Of a stretch of DNA of 64,000 bases, positions 46,433 to 59,931 are shown one piece after another. The DNA is taken from positions 1-64,000 of the forward strand of contig NZ_WMJZ01000024.1 of the NCBI RefSeq assembly GCF_009711095.1. The letters are read 5' to 3'. The notes under the pieces were generated by a model. That model did not search any database and had not been told where the DNA came from. It was given only the letters and a program-made list of their open reading frames with translations. Numbering within the stretch: position 1 is the first letter of the stretch; every line of letters begins with the position of its first letter. The stretch comes from Intestinirhabdus alba. Lineage in GTDB: Bacteria; Pseudomonadota; Gammaproteobacteria; Enterobacterales; Enterobacteriaceae. The translations under genes were made by a program, and so were the position numbers.

Positions 46433-47497
46433 ATGAGAAATTTTCTATTAGCCGCGCTGTTACTCGCCGTCAGCGGCCTGAGCTATGCCACCTGCCACAG
46501 CGGACAAATTCGCTATGCGTCGCCGCTGACGGTGGATCTCTCCGATAAGCTGACGCCTGCCACCCCGACGTGGACCGGCTCGTTCTACACGCAGTATACC
46601 GGGTCGTTTTTCTGCACTACCTGGGACAGCGAGTTTGGCTACACCCGCATTTTGAATACCGACGATCAGCACGCCACTATTCTCAGTTTTCATAACGGAA
46701 AATATAACGTGCGCGCGGAGATTATTAACAATATCGCCAATAAAAAGCTGGCATCCTACGGGAATCATACGGCTTCTGAACTGAACGTGCCGATAACGGT
46801 GCGGTTTACGCTGGTGCCGACAAGCGGTGCCGTGGTGGCGGGCGACACCATCACCCTGAAAGACGTTCTGTTCGTCACCGATCTCAGCGGTATGTCGCTT
46901 GGGGAGATATTAATCTGGCCGTTAGCCCAGTTGATAAAGATCCTGCAGTGGCTGACTAACGGCTTTCAGTGGCCTTACGATTCGCGCGATATGTTTGGTC
47001 AGCCGATGATTGTGACCTATACGCCGAAGCTGACCACCTGCAGCTTCAGTAACGCCGGGCTTTCCGTGGTGCTGCCGACCCTGGGTAAGAGCCAGGTGTT
47101 AAGCAGCGATCGCCCGGGCTTTACCCCTTTCACCCTCAATATGCGCTGCAGCGGGATCGCGGCGAATGGCACCGCCGATCGCGCCATTGATATGTTTCTT
47201 TCCAGCACCTCGCTGCTGGCAACCGACGCCACGGTGATGACCGACGGTGCTGCGGGGGCGGCGAAGGGCGTGGGGCTGCGCCTGGTCAGACGCGACGGCA
47301 GGGATACGCCGATTGTGCTCTCATCTTCCAGCGCCAGCAAAGGCAACGCCACTTCGCTGTTTTACGTGGCGTCAGGCGGCCCGCTGGAGGCGCAGTTTAC
47401 TATTCCCGTCGGCGTCTATTACTATGCCTGGTCGCCGACGCTTCTCTCCCAGGGAAAAATCAATACCACGGCCACGCTCAATATTATCTATCCGTAG
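46433..47497 (+). CDS. Fimbrial tip adhesin (two-domain)
   Basis: A 354-residue secreted protein. A signal peptide (...SGLSYA) is followed by an N-terminal region (about 20-200) with cysteines CHSGQ and FFCTTWD that looks like a receptor-binding lectin domain. A C-terminal pilin domain (about 205-354) has its own cysteine pair (TTCSFS, MRCSG) and a final beta strand (TTATLNIIYP). It is the last gene of the operon, 13 bp after the usher. The receptor cannot be read from the sequence. Confidence 0.85.
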   Translation: MRNFLLAALLLAVSGLSYATCHSGQIRYASPLTVDLSDKLTPATPTWTGSFYTQYTGSFFCTTWDSEFGYTRILNTDDQHATILSFHNGKYNVRAEIINNIANKKLASYGNHTASELNVPITVRFTLVPTSGAVVAGDTITLKDVLFVTDLSGMSLGEILIWPLAQLIKILQWLTNGFQWPYDSRDMFGQPMIVTYTPKLTTCSFSNAGLSVVLPTLGKSQVLSSDRPGFTPFTLNMRCSGIAANGTADRAIDMFLSSTSLLATDATVMTDGAAGAAKGVGLRLVRRDGRDTPIVLSSSSASKGNATSLFYVASGGPLEAQFTIPVGVYYYAWSPTLLSQGKINTTATLNIIYP

Positions 47498-47587
47498 CCG
47501 GGGATTCCGCCTGAGGCGCTGATAAAGAAGATTTCGCCATTGCCCGGCAGCGTTTGACTCTGTGCCGCTGCGGAATATAGCATAAAA

Positions 47588-47618
47588 AACCCGCATTAAC
47601 AGGCAGTTAATGCGGGTT
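47588..47618 (-). terminator. Terminator between fimbrial operon and mnmE
   Basis: AACCCGCATTAAC-AGGCA-GTTAATGCGGGTT is a perfect 13-bp stem. On the minus strand it ends in TTTTTT, so it terminates mnmE transcripts; on the plus strand the T-run is absent but the stem may still slow read-through from the fimbrial operon. A 12-bp palindrome GTGAACGTTCAC (47620-47631) sits beside it. Confidence 0.9.
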
Positions 47619-47641
47619 AGTGAACGTTCACGGACAAAAAG

Positions 47642-49006
47642 CTATTTGCCGATACAGAAGCTGGAGAAGATCCTCCCCAGCAGATCGTCGGAGGTAAATT
47701 CTCCGGTGATCTCACTTAAGCTTTGCTGCGCCAGGCGCAGCTCTTCCGCCAGCAGCTCGCCCGCCCATGCGCCGAGCAGCTGCGCTTTACCCAGCGCAAG
47801 ATGCTCTGCGGCCGTCGCCAGCGCCTGCAGATGGCGGCGGCGGGCAAGGAATCCGCCTTCCATACGGGTATCGAAGCCCATGCTCTGTTTGAGATGGTTG
47901 CGCAGCACCTCCACGCCCTGCCCGGTACGCGCCGAGAGACGAACCAGTGAGTGACCGTTTACTTCACTCATGCCCGGCGTTTCGCCGGTGGTATCAGTCT
48001 TATTGCGTACCACGGTGATCGGCAGCTTTTCCGGCAGGCGGGCAATGAAGTCCGGCCAGATTTCCGCCGGGTCGACGGCGTCGGTGGTGGTGCCGTCAAC
48101 CATAAACAGCACCCGGTCGGCCTGTTCGATCTCCTGCCAGGCGCGCTCAATGCCGATACGCTCCACTTCGTCGCTGGCGTCGCGCAGGCCGGCGGTGTCG
48201 ATGATATGCAGCGGCATACCGTCGATATGAATATGCTCGCGCAGCACGTCGCGGGTGGTGCCGGCGATATCGGTGACGATGGCCGCCTCACGTCCCGCCA
48301 GCGCGTTCAGCAGGCTCGATTTTCCGGCGTTAGGCCGCCCGGCGATGACCACCTTCATCCCTTCGCGCAGCAGGCTTCCCTGGCGGGCCTCGGCGCGTAC
48401 GGCATCGAGATCGGCGATAACGCCGTTAAGCCGTGCTTCGATTTTCCCGTCCGAGAGAAAGTCGATCTCCTCATCCGGAAAGTCAATCGCCGCCTCCACG
48501 TAGATGCGCAGGTGAGTGAGCGCTTCCACAAGATGGTTAACCCTGGCGGAAAACGCGCCCTGCAGCGAATTTAGCGCCGAGCGCGCCGCCTGCTCCGAGC
48601 TGGCGTCAATCAGGTCGGCAATCGCTTCGGCCTGGGCCAGATCGAGTTTATCGTTCAAGAAGGCGCGTTCGGAAAACTCGCCAGGACGCGCGATACGCAG
48701 GCCCGGCAGCGTCAGAATACGTTTTAACAGCAAGTCGAGGATCACCGGGCCGCCGTGCCCCTGTAGCTCAAGCACGTCTTCGCCGGTGAAGGAGTTAGGG
48801 CCGGGGAACCACAGGGCGATACCCTGATCCAGCGCAGTGCCGTCGGCGTCTTTAAACGGCAGATAGTCGGCATAGCGCGGCTTTGGCAGCTTGCCCAGCA
48901 CGGCTTCGGCAACCTCGCACGCCTTCAGGCCGGAGATGCGCAGAATACCGACGCCCCCGCGTCCCGGCGGGGTCGCCTGAGCGACGATAGTGTCGTTATG
49001 GCTCAT
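47642..49006 (-). CDS. mnmE: tRNA modification GTPase MnmE (TrmE)
   Basis: A 454-residue GTPase, same length as E. coli. An N-terminal folate-binding domain and a helical domain are split by a G domain (about 216-380): [24 protein letters not shown] and NKTD. The C-terminal motif CIGK with its catalytic cysteine is intact. It partners MnmG, encoded across the origin, in wobble-uridine modification. In E. coli the tryptophanase operon adjoins this gene; here a fimbrial operon does. Confidence 0.97.
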   Translation of the reverse strand: MSHNDTIVAQATPPGRGGVGILRISGLKACEVAEAVLGKLPKPRYADYLPFKDADGTALDQGIALWFPGPNSFTGEDVLELQGHGGPVILDLLLKRILTLPGLRIARPGEFSERAFLNDKLDLAQAEAIADLIDASSEQAARSALNSLQGAFSARVNHLVEALTHLRIYVEAAIDFPDEEIDFLSDGKIEARLNGVIADLDAVRAEARQGSLLREGMKVVIAGRPNAGKSSLLNALAGREAAIVTDIAGTTRDVLREHIHIDGMPLHIIDTAGLRDASDEVERIGIERAWQEIEQADRVLFMVDGTTTDAVDPAEIWPDFIARLPEKLPITVVRNKTDTTGETPGMSEVNGHSLVRLSARTGQGVEVLRNHLKQSMGFDTRMEGGFLARRRHLQALATAAEHLALGKAQLLGAWAGELLAEELRLAQQSLSEITGEFTSDDLLGRIFSSFCIGK

Positions 49007-49030
49007 GATTGCTCTCTTTAAAATGTAAAA

Positions 49031-49052
49031 AAGGCGGTCTATTGACCGCCTT
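49031..49052 (-). terminator. Terminator after the yidC cluster
   Basis: AAGGCGGTC-TATT-GACCGCCTT (49031-49052) is a 9-bp stem with T's following on the minus strand. It lies between mnmE and yidC, beyond ERIC 4, and would end rpmH-rnpA-yidDC transcripts. Confidence 0.85.
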
Positions 49053-49072
49053 CTCTGGCATTAACGTTACCG

Positions 49073-49199
49073 TAAATTCTCGAAATAATTCAAGTTGCAG
49101 GAAGGCGGCAAGTTAGTGAGGCCCCAGGAGCTTGACTTCCGTAAGTGACTGGGGCGAACTAAAGAAGCCAACGCATCTGCGGCTTGAAGAATGAAGAGA
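49073..49199. repeat. ERIC element 4 (standard length, diverged)
   Basis: This is about 127 bp with ERIC body sequence AATAATTCAAGTTGCAGGAA, core CCCCAGGAGCTTGACTTCC/GTAAGTGACTGGGGCGAACT and the end GCGGCTTGAAGAATGAAGAG. It has no insertions, unlike the other three. It abuts the yidC stop codon at 49201. Confidence 0.85.
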
Positions 49200-49200
49200 A

Positions 49201-50847
49201 TCAGGATTTTTTCTTCTCGCGGCTGTGCAGGCCACGTTTTTCCAGGCCACGGTAAATCAGCTGCTGCTGAATGATGGTGACCAGGTTGCTGACGATGTAG
49301 TACAGCACCAGACCGGACGGGAACCACAGGAAGAAGACGGTAAAGATGACCGGCATAAAGGTCATGATCTTCTGCTGCATTGGGTCGGTCACGGTAGTCG
49401 GCGACATCTTCTGAATGAAGAACATCGTCAGGCCCATCAGGATCGGCAGAATGTAGTACGGGTCCTGCGCGGACAGGTCATGGATCCACAGGGCGAACGG
49501 CGCATGGCGCAGCTCAATGGAACCCATCAGCATATAGTACAGCGCAAGGAAGATTGGCATCTGGATAATCAGCGGGAAGCAGCCGCCCAGCGGGTTAACT
49601 TTCTCCGCCTTGTACAGGGCCATCATCTCCTGGCTCTGGCGCTGCTTATCGTCGCCCAGGCGTTCACGCATCGCCTGGATCTTCGGCTGCAGCATACGCA
49701 TCTTCGCCATCGAGGTGTACTGCGCTTTGGTCAGCGGGTACATGATGCCACGCACGATAAAGGTGATGATGATAATCGAGAACCCCCAGTTACCCACAAA
49801 GCTGTGGATCCACTTCAGCAGTTTAAACAGCGGCTGGGAGATAAACCACAGCCAGCCGTAGTCTACGGTCAAATCCAGATGCGGGGCGACGGCGGCCATT
49901 TTGTCCTGGATTTCCGGACCGACCCACAGCGTGCTGGAAATGGCGCTCGTCTGGCCCGGCTGTACCAGTACCGGCTGCGATTTATAGCCGATGGCGGCGT
50001 TGCCGTTGCCCAGGTTCGCGGTGTAGAAGTTATGAGTGCCGTCGTTATGCGGGATCCACGCGGTGGCGAAATACTGCTGCAGCATCGCCACCCAGCCGCT
50101 CTGCGCGTTGATATTCAGGTTTTCGTTATCGGCGATGGTATCGAATTTGTATTTCTCATACTTCTCGTCGGGGGTGGAGTACGCCGCGCCGCGGAAGGTG
50201 TGCAGCGCAAAATTGCTGCTGCCGGTGTCCCGGTGGGCAGGCAGTTTGATGGATTGCTTCAGCTGGCCAAAGACGGCCAGTTCCAGCGGCTTCGCGCCGG
50301 CGTTCTGTACGCTGTAGCCAACGTTAACGGCATACTCGCCGCGCTTAAGGGTGAACGTCTTGGTAAACGTGTTGCCCGCCGCGTCGGTGTAAGTCATCGG
50401 GATCTGCAGCTCGTTCTGCCCGTCCGCCAGCGTCCAGACCTCTTTTTCAACGTTGTACAGCGGACGCGGGCCGTTGGCCGGGTTATCCGGGCCGTCACGG
50501 CCGGTCAGGCCGCTCTGCGCCTGATAGATAAACTGCGGGGTGGTTTCCAGCAGCTGGAACGACTCTTTGGAGCCAAGATCTTTAGGGTAAGCCGGCAGCA
50601 GGGCCTGTTCCACATCACCGCCACGGGTGTTGATGGTCAGCTCAAGCACGTCAGATTTAACCGTGATCGATTTCCCCTGGCCGCTGGCAGGTACGCCCTG
50701 GTCGGCGGCGCTACCCGCTGCGGTGGTCGTGGTCTGCGTGGTCTGTTGGGACTGGGGCTGCGGATTTTTATCCTGCTCCCAGGCTTGCCAGATCATGAAA
50801 GACACGAACAGCAAAGCGATGACTAAAAGATTGCGTTGCGAATCCAT
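49201..50847 (-). CDS. yidC: Membrane protein insertase YidC
   Basis: A 548-residue inner-membrane insertase, same length as E. coli. N-terminal TM1 ([23 protein letters not shown]), a large periplasmic beta-sandwich domain (about 60-340) and a C-terminal five-helix core with the hydrophilic-groove arginine region ([18 protein letters not shown]) and a basic tail ([11 protein letters not shown]). It inserts proteins alone (e.g. F0 c) or with SecYEG. It follows yidD by two bases. Confidence 0.98.
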   Translation of the reverse strand: MDSQRNLLVIALLFVSFMIWQAWEQDKNPQPQSQQTTQTTTTAAGSAADQGVPASGQGKSITVKSDVLELTINTRGGDVEQALLPAYPKDLGSKESFQLLETTPQFIYQAQSGLTGRDGPDNPANGPRPLYNVEKEVWTLADGQNELQIPMTYTDAAGNTFTKTFTLKRGEYAVNVGYSVQNAGAKPLELAVFGQLKQSIKLPAHRDTGSSNFALHTFRGAAYSTPDEKYEKYKFDTIADNENLNINAQSGWVAMLQQYFATAWIPHNDGTHNFYTANLGNGNAAIGYKSQPVLVQPGQTSAISSTLWVGPEIQDKMAAVAPHLDLTVDYGWLWFISQPLFKLLKWIHSFVGNWGFSIIIITFIVRGIMYPLTKAQYTSMAKMRMLQPKIQAMRERLGDDKQRQSQEMMALYKAEKVNPLGGCFPLIIQMPIFLALYYMLMGSIELRHAPFALWIHDLSAQDPYYILPILMGLTMFFIQKMSPTTVTDPMQQKIMTFMPVIFTVFFLWFPSGLVLYYIVSNLVTIIQQQLIYRGLEKRGLHSREKKKS

Positions 50848-50849
50848 CG

Positions 50850-51107
50850 TTAGTGTTCTCTGGTATCAAATGGTCCGGGCGGGACGGGATCGTCACCACC
50901 AGGGTGTAAAGGGTGGCATTTTAATACGCGTTTCACCGTCAACCAACTGCCTTTTATCACTCCGAACCTGCGCAATGCCTCAATTCCGTAGCTTGAGCAG
51001 GTTGGAGTGAAACGGCAGTGCGGCCCAAGCAGCGGACTGATCAGGCGTTGATAAACCCGGATGAGGGCGATCAGGACCCGCGAGCCAGGCGACAATGGCG
51101 ACGCCAT
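50850..51107 (-). CDS. yidD: Membrane protein insertion efficiency factor YidD
   Basis: An 85-residue protein of the YidD family, with an amphipathic N-terminus and the conserved cysteine motif [19 protein letters not shown] followed by KCHPLHPGG. It supports membrane insertion through YidC. It overlaps the 3' end of rnpA by 37 bp, as in other enterobacteria. Confidence 0.95.
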   Translation of the reverse strand: MASPLSPGSRVLIALIRVYQRLISPLLGPHCRFTPTCSSYGIEALRRFGVIKGSWLTVKRVLKCHPLHPGGDDPVPPGPFDTREH

Positions 51108-51430
51108 AATTTTTCCAACGCTTCCGTCAGCGCCCGGTTATCGAGATCGGCAACCCCTTTTTTCGCCACCACCACGAAATCCATCGGCGGCAGTTCGTGC
51201 TGACGCAGACGAAAGCTTTCACGTGTCAGACGCTTAATCCGGTTGCGTTCATGGGCGCGTCGAACGTTTTTCCTGGCGACGGTAAGACCGATGCGGGGAT
51301 GCCCCAGCGAATTCAGGCGGCCGAGAATGGTAATTTGCGGCGTGCCAGCCCGTTGCGGCTGCTGGAAGACGAATGTGAAATGAGTGGGAGTTAACAATCG
51401 TAACTCCCTGGGAAATGCGAGCTTAACCAC
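51071..51430 (-). CDS. rnpA: Ribonuclease P protein component
   Basis: A 119-residue basic protein that assists the catalytic RNase P RNA in tRNA 5' maturation. The conserved RNR motif region ([17 protein letters not shown]) is clear. The start codon is GTG at 51430 ([10 protein letters not shown]), as in E. coli. It is 15 bp downstream of rpmH and overlaps yidD. Confidence 0.97.
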   Translation of the reverse strand: MVKLAFPRELRLLTPTHFTFVFQQPQRAGTPQITILGRLNSLGHPRIGLTVARKNVRRAHERNRIKRLTRESFRLRQHELPPMDFVVVAKKGVADLDNRALTEALEKLWRRHCRLARGS

Positions 51431-51445
51431 TCAGGGTTAGCTTTA

Positions 51446-52194
<749 letters not shown>

Positions 52195-53592
52195 GTGTCA
52201 CTTTCGCTTTGGCAGCAGTGTCTTGCCCGATTGCAGGATGAGTTACCAGCCACAGAATTCAGTATGTGGATACGCCCGTTGCAGGCGGAACTGAGCGATA
52301 ACACGCTGGCCCTGTATGCGCCAAACCGTTTCGTGCTCGACTGGGTAAGGGATAAATACCTTAATAATATTAATGGATTACTAAATGACTTCTGCGGCGC
52401 GGATGTTCCGCAGCTGCGGTTTGAGGTGGGCACGAAGCCGGTAACCCGGACCCTGAAAACGCCCTCCGGCAGCAGCGTTACCGCACCGGCTCAGGCGGCG
52501 CAGCCTCAGCGAACGGCTCCGGCGGCGCGTCCGGGCTGGGATAACGTGCCGGCTCCGGCGGAAGCCAACTGGCGCTCCAACGTAAACGTCAAACATACCT
52601 TTGATAACTTCGTTGAAGGTAAGTCCAACCAGCTGGCGCGCGCGGCGGCGCGACAGGTGGCGGATAACCCCGGCGGCGCGTATAACCCGCTCTTCCTCTA
52701 CGGCGGCACCGGCCTCGGTAAAACCCACCTGCTGCACGCCGTGGGTAACGGTATTATGGCGCGCAAGCCTAACGCGAAGGTGGTTTACATGCACTCCGAG
52801 CGCTTTGTTCAGGATATGGTCAAGGCGCTGCAGAATAATGCCATCGAAGAGTTCAAGCGCTACTACCGTTCGGTAGACGCCCTGCTGATCGATGACATTC
52901 AGTTCTTCGCCAATAAAGAGCGATCCCAGGAAGAGTTTTTTCACACCTTTAACGCCCTGCTGGAAGGTAATCAGCAGATCATTCTGACCTCGGATCGTTA
53001 TCCGAAGGAGATCAACGGGGTTGAGGATCGTCTTAAATCCCGCTTCGGCTGGGGCCTGACCGTGGCGATCGAGCCGCCCGAGCTGGAAACCCGCGTGGCG
53101 ATCCTGATGAAAAAAGCCGATGAAAACGAGATCCGCCTGCCGGGCGAGGTGGCGTTTTTTATCGCCAAGCGGCTGCGCTCCAACGTACGTGAACTGGAAG
53201 GGGCGCTGAACCGCGTGATCGCCAACGCCAACTTTACCGGCCGGGCCATTACCATCGACTTCGTGCGGGAAGCGCTGCGCGATCTGCTGGCGCTGCAGGA
53301 GAAGCTGGTCACCATCGACAACATCCAGAAGACGGTGGCGGAGTACTACAAAATCAAAATTGCGGACCTGCTTTCTAAGCGGCGGTCCCGTTCGGTAGCG
53401 CGCCCTCGTCAGATGGCTATGGCGCTGGCGAAAGAGCTGACCAACCACAGCCTGCCGGAGATCGGCGATGCGTTTGGCGGCCGCGACCATACTACCGTGC
53501 TTCATGCCTGCCGGAAGATCGAGCAGCTGCGTGAAGAAAGCCATGATATTAAAGAAGATTTCTCCAATTTAATCAGAACATTATCTTCGTGA
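52195..53592 (+). CDS. dnaA: Replication initiator DnaA
   Basis: A 465-residue initiator (E. coli 467). Domain I (about 1-86, [18 protein letters not shown]), a short variable linker, AAA+ domain III with Walker [10 protein letters not shown] and Walker B LLIDDIQF, and the C-terminal DNA-binding domain IV with the DnaA signature [15 protein letters not shown]. The start is GTG at 52195; the frame is open upstream but the family start and ribosome-binding site fix it. Acts at oriC in this same window. Confidence 0.98.
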   Translation: MSLSLWQQCLARLQDELPATEFSMWIRPLQAELSDNTLALYAPNRFVLDWVRDKYLNNINGLLNDFCGADVPQLRFEVGTKPVTRTLKTPSGSSVTAPAQAAQPQRTAPAARPGWDNVPAPAEANWRSNVNVKHTFDNFVEGKSNQLARAAARQVADNPGGAYNPLFLYGGTGLGKTHLLHAVGNGIMARKPNAKVVYMHSERFVQDMVKALQNNAIEEFKRYYRSVDALLIDDIQFFANKERSQEEFFHTFNALLEGNQQIILTSDRYPKEINGVEDRLKSRFGWGLTVAIEPPELETRVAILMKKADENEIRLPGEVAFFIAKRLRSNVRELEGALNRVIANANFTGRAITIDFVREALRDLLALQEKLVTIDNIQKTVAEYYKIKIADLLSKRRSRSVARPRQMAMALAKELTNHSLPEIGDAFGGRDHTTVLHACRKIEQLREESHDIKEDFSNLIRTLSS

Positions 53593-53596
53593 CGCT

Positions 53597-54697
53597 ATGA
53601 AATTTACCGTTGAACGTGAACATTTATTAAAACCACTTCAGCAGGTCAGCGGCCCGCTGGGTGGACGTCCCACGCTGCCTATTCTTGGCAACCTGCTGCT
53701 GCAGGTGGCTGACGGTACGCTCTCGCTGACCGGCACCGATCTGGAGATGGAAATGGTGGCGCGCGTTGCGTTGATTCAGCCTCATGAGCCAGGCGCAACC
53801 ACCGTTCCGGCGCGCAAGTTCTTTGATATCTGCCGCGGGCTGCCGGAAGGCGCGGAAATCGCCGTTACCCTTGAGGGGGAACGGATGCTGGTGCGCTCCG
53901 GGCGCAGCCGCTTTTCACTCTCCACCCTGCCTGCCGCCGATTTTCCCAACCTCGACGACTGGCAGAGCGAGGTAGAGTTCACCGTGGCCCAGGCGACCAT
54001 GAAGCGCCTGATTGAGGCCACGCAGTTTTCAATGGCCCATCAGGACGTGCGCTACTACCTGAACGGTATGCTGTTTGAGACCGAAGGCGAAGAGCTGCGC
54101 ACCGTGGCGACCGACGGCCACCGCCTGGCGGTCTGCTCGATGCCGATCGGCCAGTCGCTGCCCAGCCATTCGGTGATCGTACCGCGTAAAGGAGTTATTG
54201 AGCTGATGCGTATGCTCGACGGCGGCGATACCCCGCTGCGCGTGCAGATTGGCAGCAATAATATCCGCGCCCACGTTGGCGATTTTATCTTTACCTCCAA
54301 GCTGGTGGACGGGCGCTTTCCGGACTATCGTCGCGTGCTGCCGAAGAACCCGGACAAGCATCTGGAAGCCGGCTGCGACCTGCTTAAGCAGGCCTTTGCC
54401 CGCGCGGCGATCCTCTCTAACGAGAAGTTTCGCGGCGTGCGCCTGTACGTGAGCGAGAACCAGCTGCGGATCACCGCCAACAACCCGGAGCAGGAGGAGG
54501 CTGAAGAGATTCTGGACGTCACCTATCCCGGCACGGAGCTGGAAATCGGTTTTAACGTCAGCTATGTGCTGGACGTGCTTAATGCGCTGAAGTGTGAAAC
54601 GGTGCGCATTATGCTGACCGACTCTGTTTCGAGCGTGCAGATAGAAGACGCGGCATCCCAGTCCGCAGCATACGTCGTCATGCCCATGAGGCTGTAG
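53597..54697 (+). CDS. dnaN: DNA polymerase III beta sliding clamp
   Basis: A 366-residue clamp with three similar domains, same length as E. coli. The C-terminal end AAYVVMPMRL belongs to the protein-binding pocket. It starts four bases after dnaA. Uncommonly, 138 bp separate it from recF. Confidence 0.98.
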   Translation: MKFTVEREHLLKPLQQVSGPLGGRPTLPILGNLLLQVADGTLSLTGTDLEMEMVARVALIQPHEPGATTVPARKFFDICRGLPEGAEIAVTLEGERMLVRSGRSRFSLSTLPAADFPNLDDWQSEVEFTVAQATMKRLIEATQFSMAHQDVRYYLNGMLFETEGEELRTVATDGHRLAVCSMPIGQSLPSHSVIVPRKGVIELMRMLDGGDTPLRVQIGSNNIRAHVGDFIFTSKLVDGRFPDYRRVLPKNPDKHLEAGCDLLKQAFARAAILSNEKFRGVRLYVSENQLRITANNPEQEEAEEILDVTYPGTELEIGFNVSYVLDVLNALKCETVRIMLTDSVSSVQIEDAASQSAAYVVMPMRL

Positions 54698-54835
54698 AAA
54701 ATATCGGGCTATCTTACTTGTTATTCTGGCTCCGGGCAGTGCTCACAATCCTCACGTACTCCAGTACGCTCCGGTTGTTGCGCGCTGGCCGTAACCAGAC
54801 TAACTGCGCCGATAACGCCCTGGTTATGAGCTGAT
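54698..54835. repeat. Hairpin-rich insert between dnaN and recF
   Basis: It contains CGTACT-CC-AGTACG (54755-54768) within a larger imperfect inverted region (about 54729-54790), and a second stem TAACCAG (54792-54798)/CTGGTTA (54820-54826). It has no coding frame of note. It looks like a small mobile repeat lodged inside the operon. In E. coli recF follows dnaN almost directly. Confidence 0.6.
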
Positions 54836-58352
<3,517 letters not shown>

Positions 58353-58387
58353 CAGGGATATAGCCTGAATACTAAAAGGAGCAGTTG

Positions 58388-58786
58388 ATGAGTTTATTTG
58401 ATCAGGTTGGCAGTCTGCTGGGCAACGGTGACCTCAAGAAATACCAGGCCATTTTAAGCTGGGTGGAGAGCCAGGGCGGCGTGCAGGCGCTGCTGGATAA
58501 GCTGCGTAACGGCGGCCTTGGCGAGGTGATTGCGTCCTGGCTGAGCGATACCCTCGCCAACCAGCTTATTTCCGGCGATCAGGTTACCGCCGCGCTGGGC
58601 ACCCCCGCCGTCGCGGAGCTGGGCGAAAAGCTGGGTATTGATACCGGAGCGGCGGCTTCGATGCTGGCCACCTGGCTGCCAAAAGCGATCGACGCGCTTT
58701 CGCCCCAGGGGGAGATCAGCGCGGATTCCGGTAGTGATTTACTCGCCGCCGGTATGAACCTGCTGAAGGGCAAACTGCTGGGCTAA
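58388..58786 (+). CDS. yidB: YidB family protein (DUF937)
   Basis: A 132-residue soluble protein with the DUF937 layout, rich in alanine, glycine and leucine (LGTPAVAELGEKLGIDTGAAASMLATWLPKAID). Function is unknown. It starts at ATG 58388 behind AAGGAG, 35 bp after gyrB. It is collinear with E. coli YidB. Confidence 0.9.
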   Translation: MSLFDQVGSLLGNGDLKKYQAILSWVESQGGVQALLDKLRNGGLGEVIASWLSDTLANQLISGDQVTAALGTPAVAELGEKLGIDTGAAASMLATWLPKAIDALSPQGEISADSGSDLLAAGMNLLKGKLLG

Positions 58787-59093
58787 CCGCCCGGCGTTTC
58801 CCGTTGCGCCTGTCCGGCGGCGGCCCGCTCGCCGTCGGAAAAGGGGCGCTTTTCCGGCGCACCCTGTCCCCCTTTTTCCCCGTTCTGTCTGCTGCTTTTT
58901 GCGCGTCTGTCCTGAATAATCTGGTCTTAGGGCAATACGCAGCGTACCTTGCATAACCCGCCGGGAACCGGTTTGAACGCGGCCCGTCAGGGCCATGTTC
59001 AGGGGGATTACGTTGCCCGCCCGCATACCGCGTGAAGTAGGGCGGGAATAATCGCGCTAGTATTAAACAGAACTCATTCACTCCGGGGAATTC
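58787..59093. other. yidB-yidA intergenic region
   Basis: GC-rich, no gene supported. The part around 58972-58994 (TTTGAACGCGGCCCGTCAGGG) matches pieces of the right-hand ERIC insertion module (TTTGAACGC ... GGCCCGTCAGGGC) but no ERIC ends are present. A yidA promoter probably lies near 59040-59070 (TAGTATTAAA). AT-poor hairpin-forming stretches occur at 58820-58880. Confidence 0.4.
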
Positions 59094-59912
59094 ATGGCTA
59101 TCAAACTTATTGCTATCGATATGGATGGCACCCTTCTGCTGCCCGATCACACCATTTCACCGGCGGTTAAAAACGCCATCGCCGCCGCCCGCGAGCGCGG
59201 CGTTAACGTGGTGCTGACCACCGGCCGGCCCTATGCGGGCGTTCACAGCTATCTGAAGGAGCTGCATATGTCACGGCCCGGCGATTACTGTATCACTTAC
59301 AACGGCGCGCTGGTGCAGAAGGCGGGGGACGGCAGCACCGTTGCGCAAACCGCGCTGAACTATGAGGATTATCGCTACCTGGAGAAGCTCTCCCGCGAGG
59401 TGGGATCGCATTTTCACGCCCTGGACCGCACTACGCTCTATACCGCCAACCGCGACATCAGCTACTACACGGTGCATGAGTCTTACGTGGCGACCATACC
59501 GCTGGTGTTCTGTGAAGCGGAGAAGATGGACCCGGCGACTCGGTTCCTGAAAGTGATGATGATTGATGAACCCGCGATCCTCGATAAAGCCATATCCCGC
59601 ATTCCCGCGGAGGTGAAAGAGAAGTACACCGTGCTGAAAAGCGCGCCGTACTTCCTCGAAATTCTCGACAAACGGGTCAATAAAGGCACCGGCGTGAAAT
59701 CGCTGGCCGATGCGCTGGGGATCAAAGCGGAAGAAATTATGGCCATTGGCGATCAGGAAAACGACATCGCGATGATCGAGTACGCCGGAACGGGCGTGGC
59801 GATGGACAACGCCATCCCGTCGGTGAAAGAGGCGGCGGATTTTATTACCAAATCCAACCTTGAAGACGGCGTGGCGTACGCCATTGAGAAGTTTGTGCTG
59901 AACCAGCCGTAG
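59094..59912 (+). CDS. yidA: Cof-type HAD sugar phosphatase YidA
   Basis: A 272-residue HAD hydrolase with the nucleophile motif IDMDGTLL (about residues 8-15), TTGRPY motif II, a cap domain and the metal-binding motif GDQENDIAMIEYAG. E. coli YidA (270 residues) dephosphorylates sugar phosphates. GGGGAA precedes the start. It is convergent with yidX. Confidence 0.95.
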   Translation: MAIKLIAIDMDGTLLLPDHTISPAVKNAIAAARERGVNVVLTTGRPYAGVHSYLKELHMSRPGDYCITYNGALVQKAGDGSTVAQTALNYEDYRYLEKLSREVGSHFHALDRTTLYTANRDISYYTVHESYVATIPLVFCEAEKMDPATRFLKVMMIDEPAILDKAISRIPAEVKEKYTVLKSAPYFLEILDKRVNKGTGVKSLADALGIKAEEIMAIGDQENDIAMIEYAGTGVAMDNAIPSVKEAADFITKSNLEDGVAYAIEKFVLNQP

Positions 59913-59931
59913 CGGGCAAGGTTTTTGCTCG

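Noticed and set aside
47620-47631. The 12-bp palindrome GTGAACGTTCAC beside the mnmE terminator as an operator.
   Set aside because: It lies downstream of both flanking genes, with no promoter nearby; one such palindrome is weak evidence.
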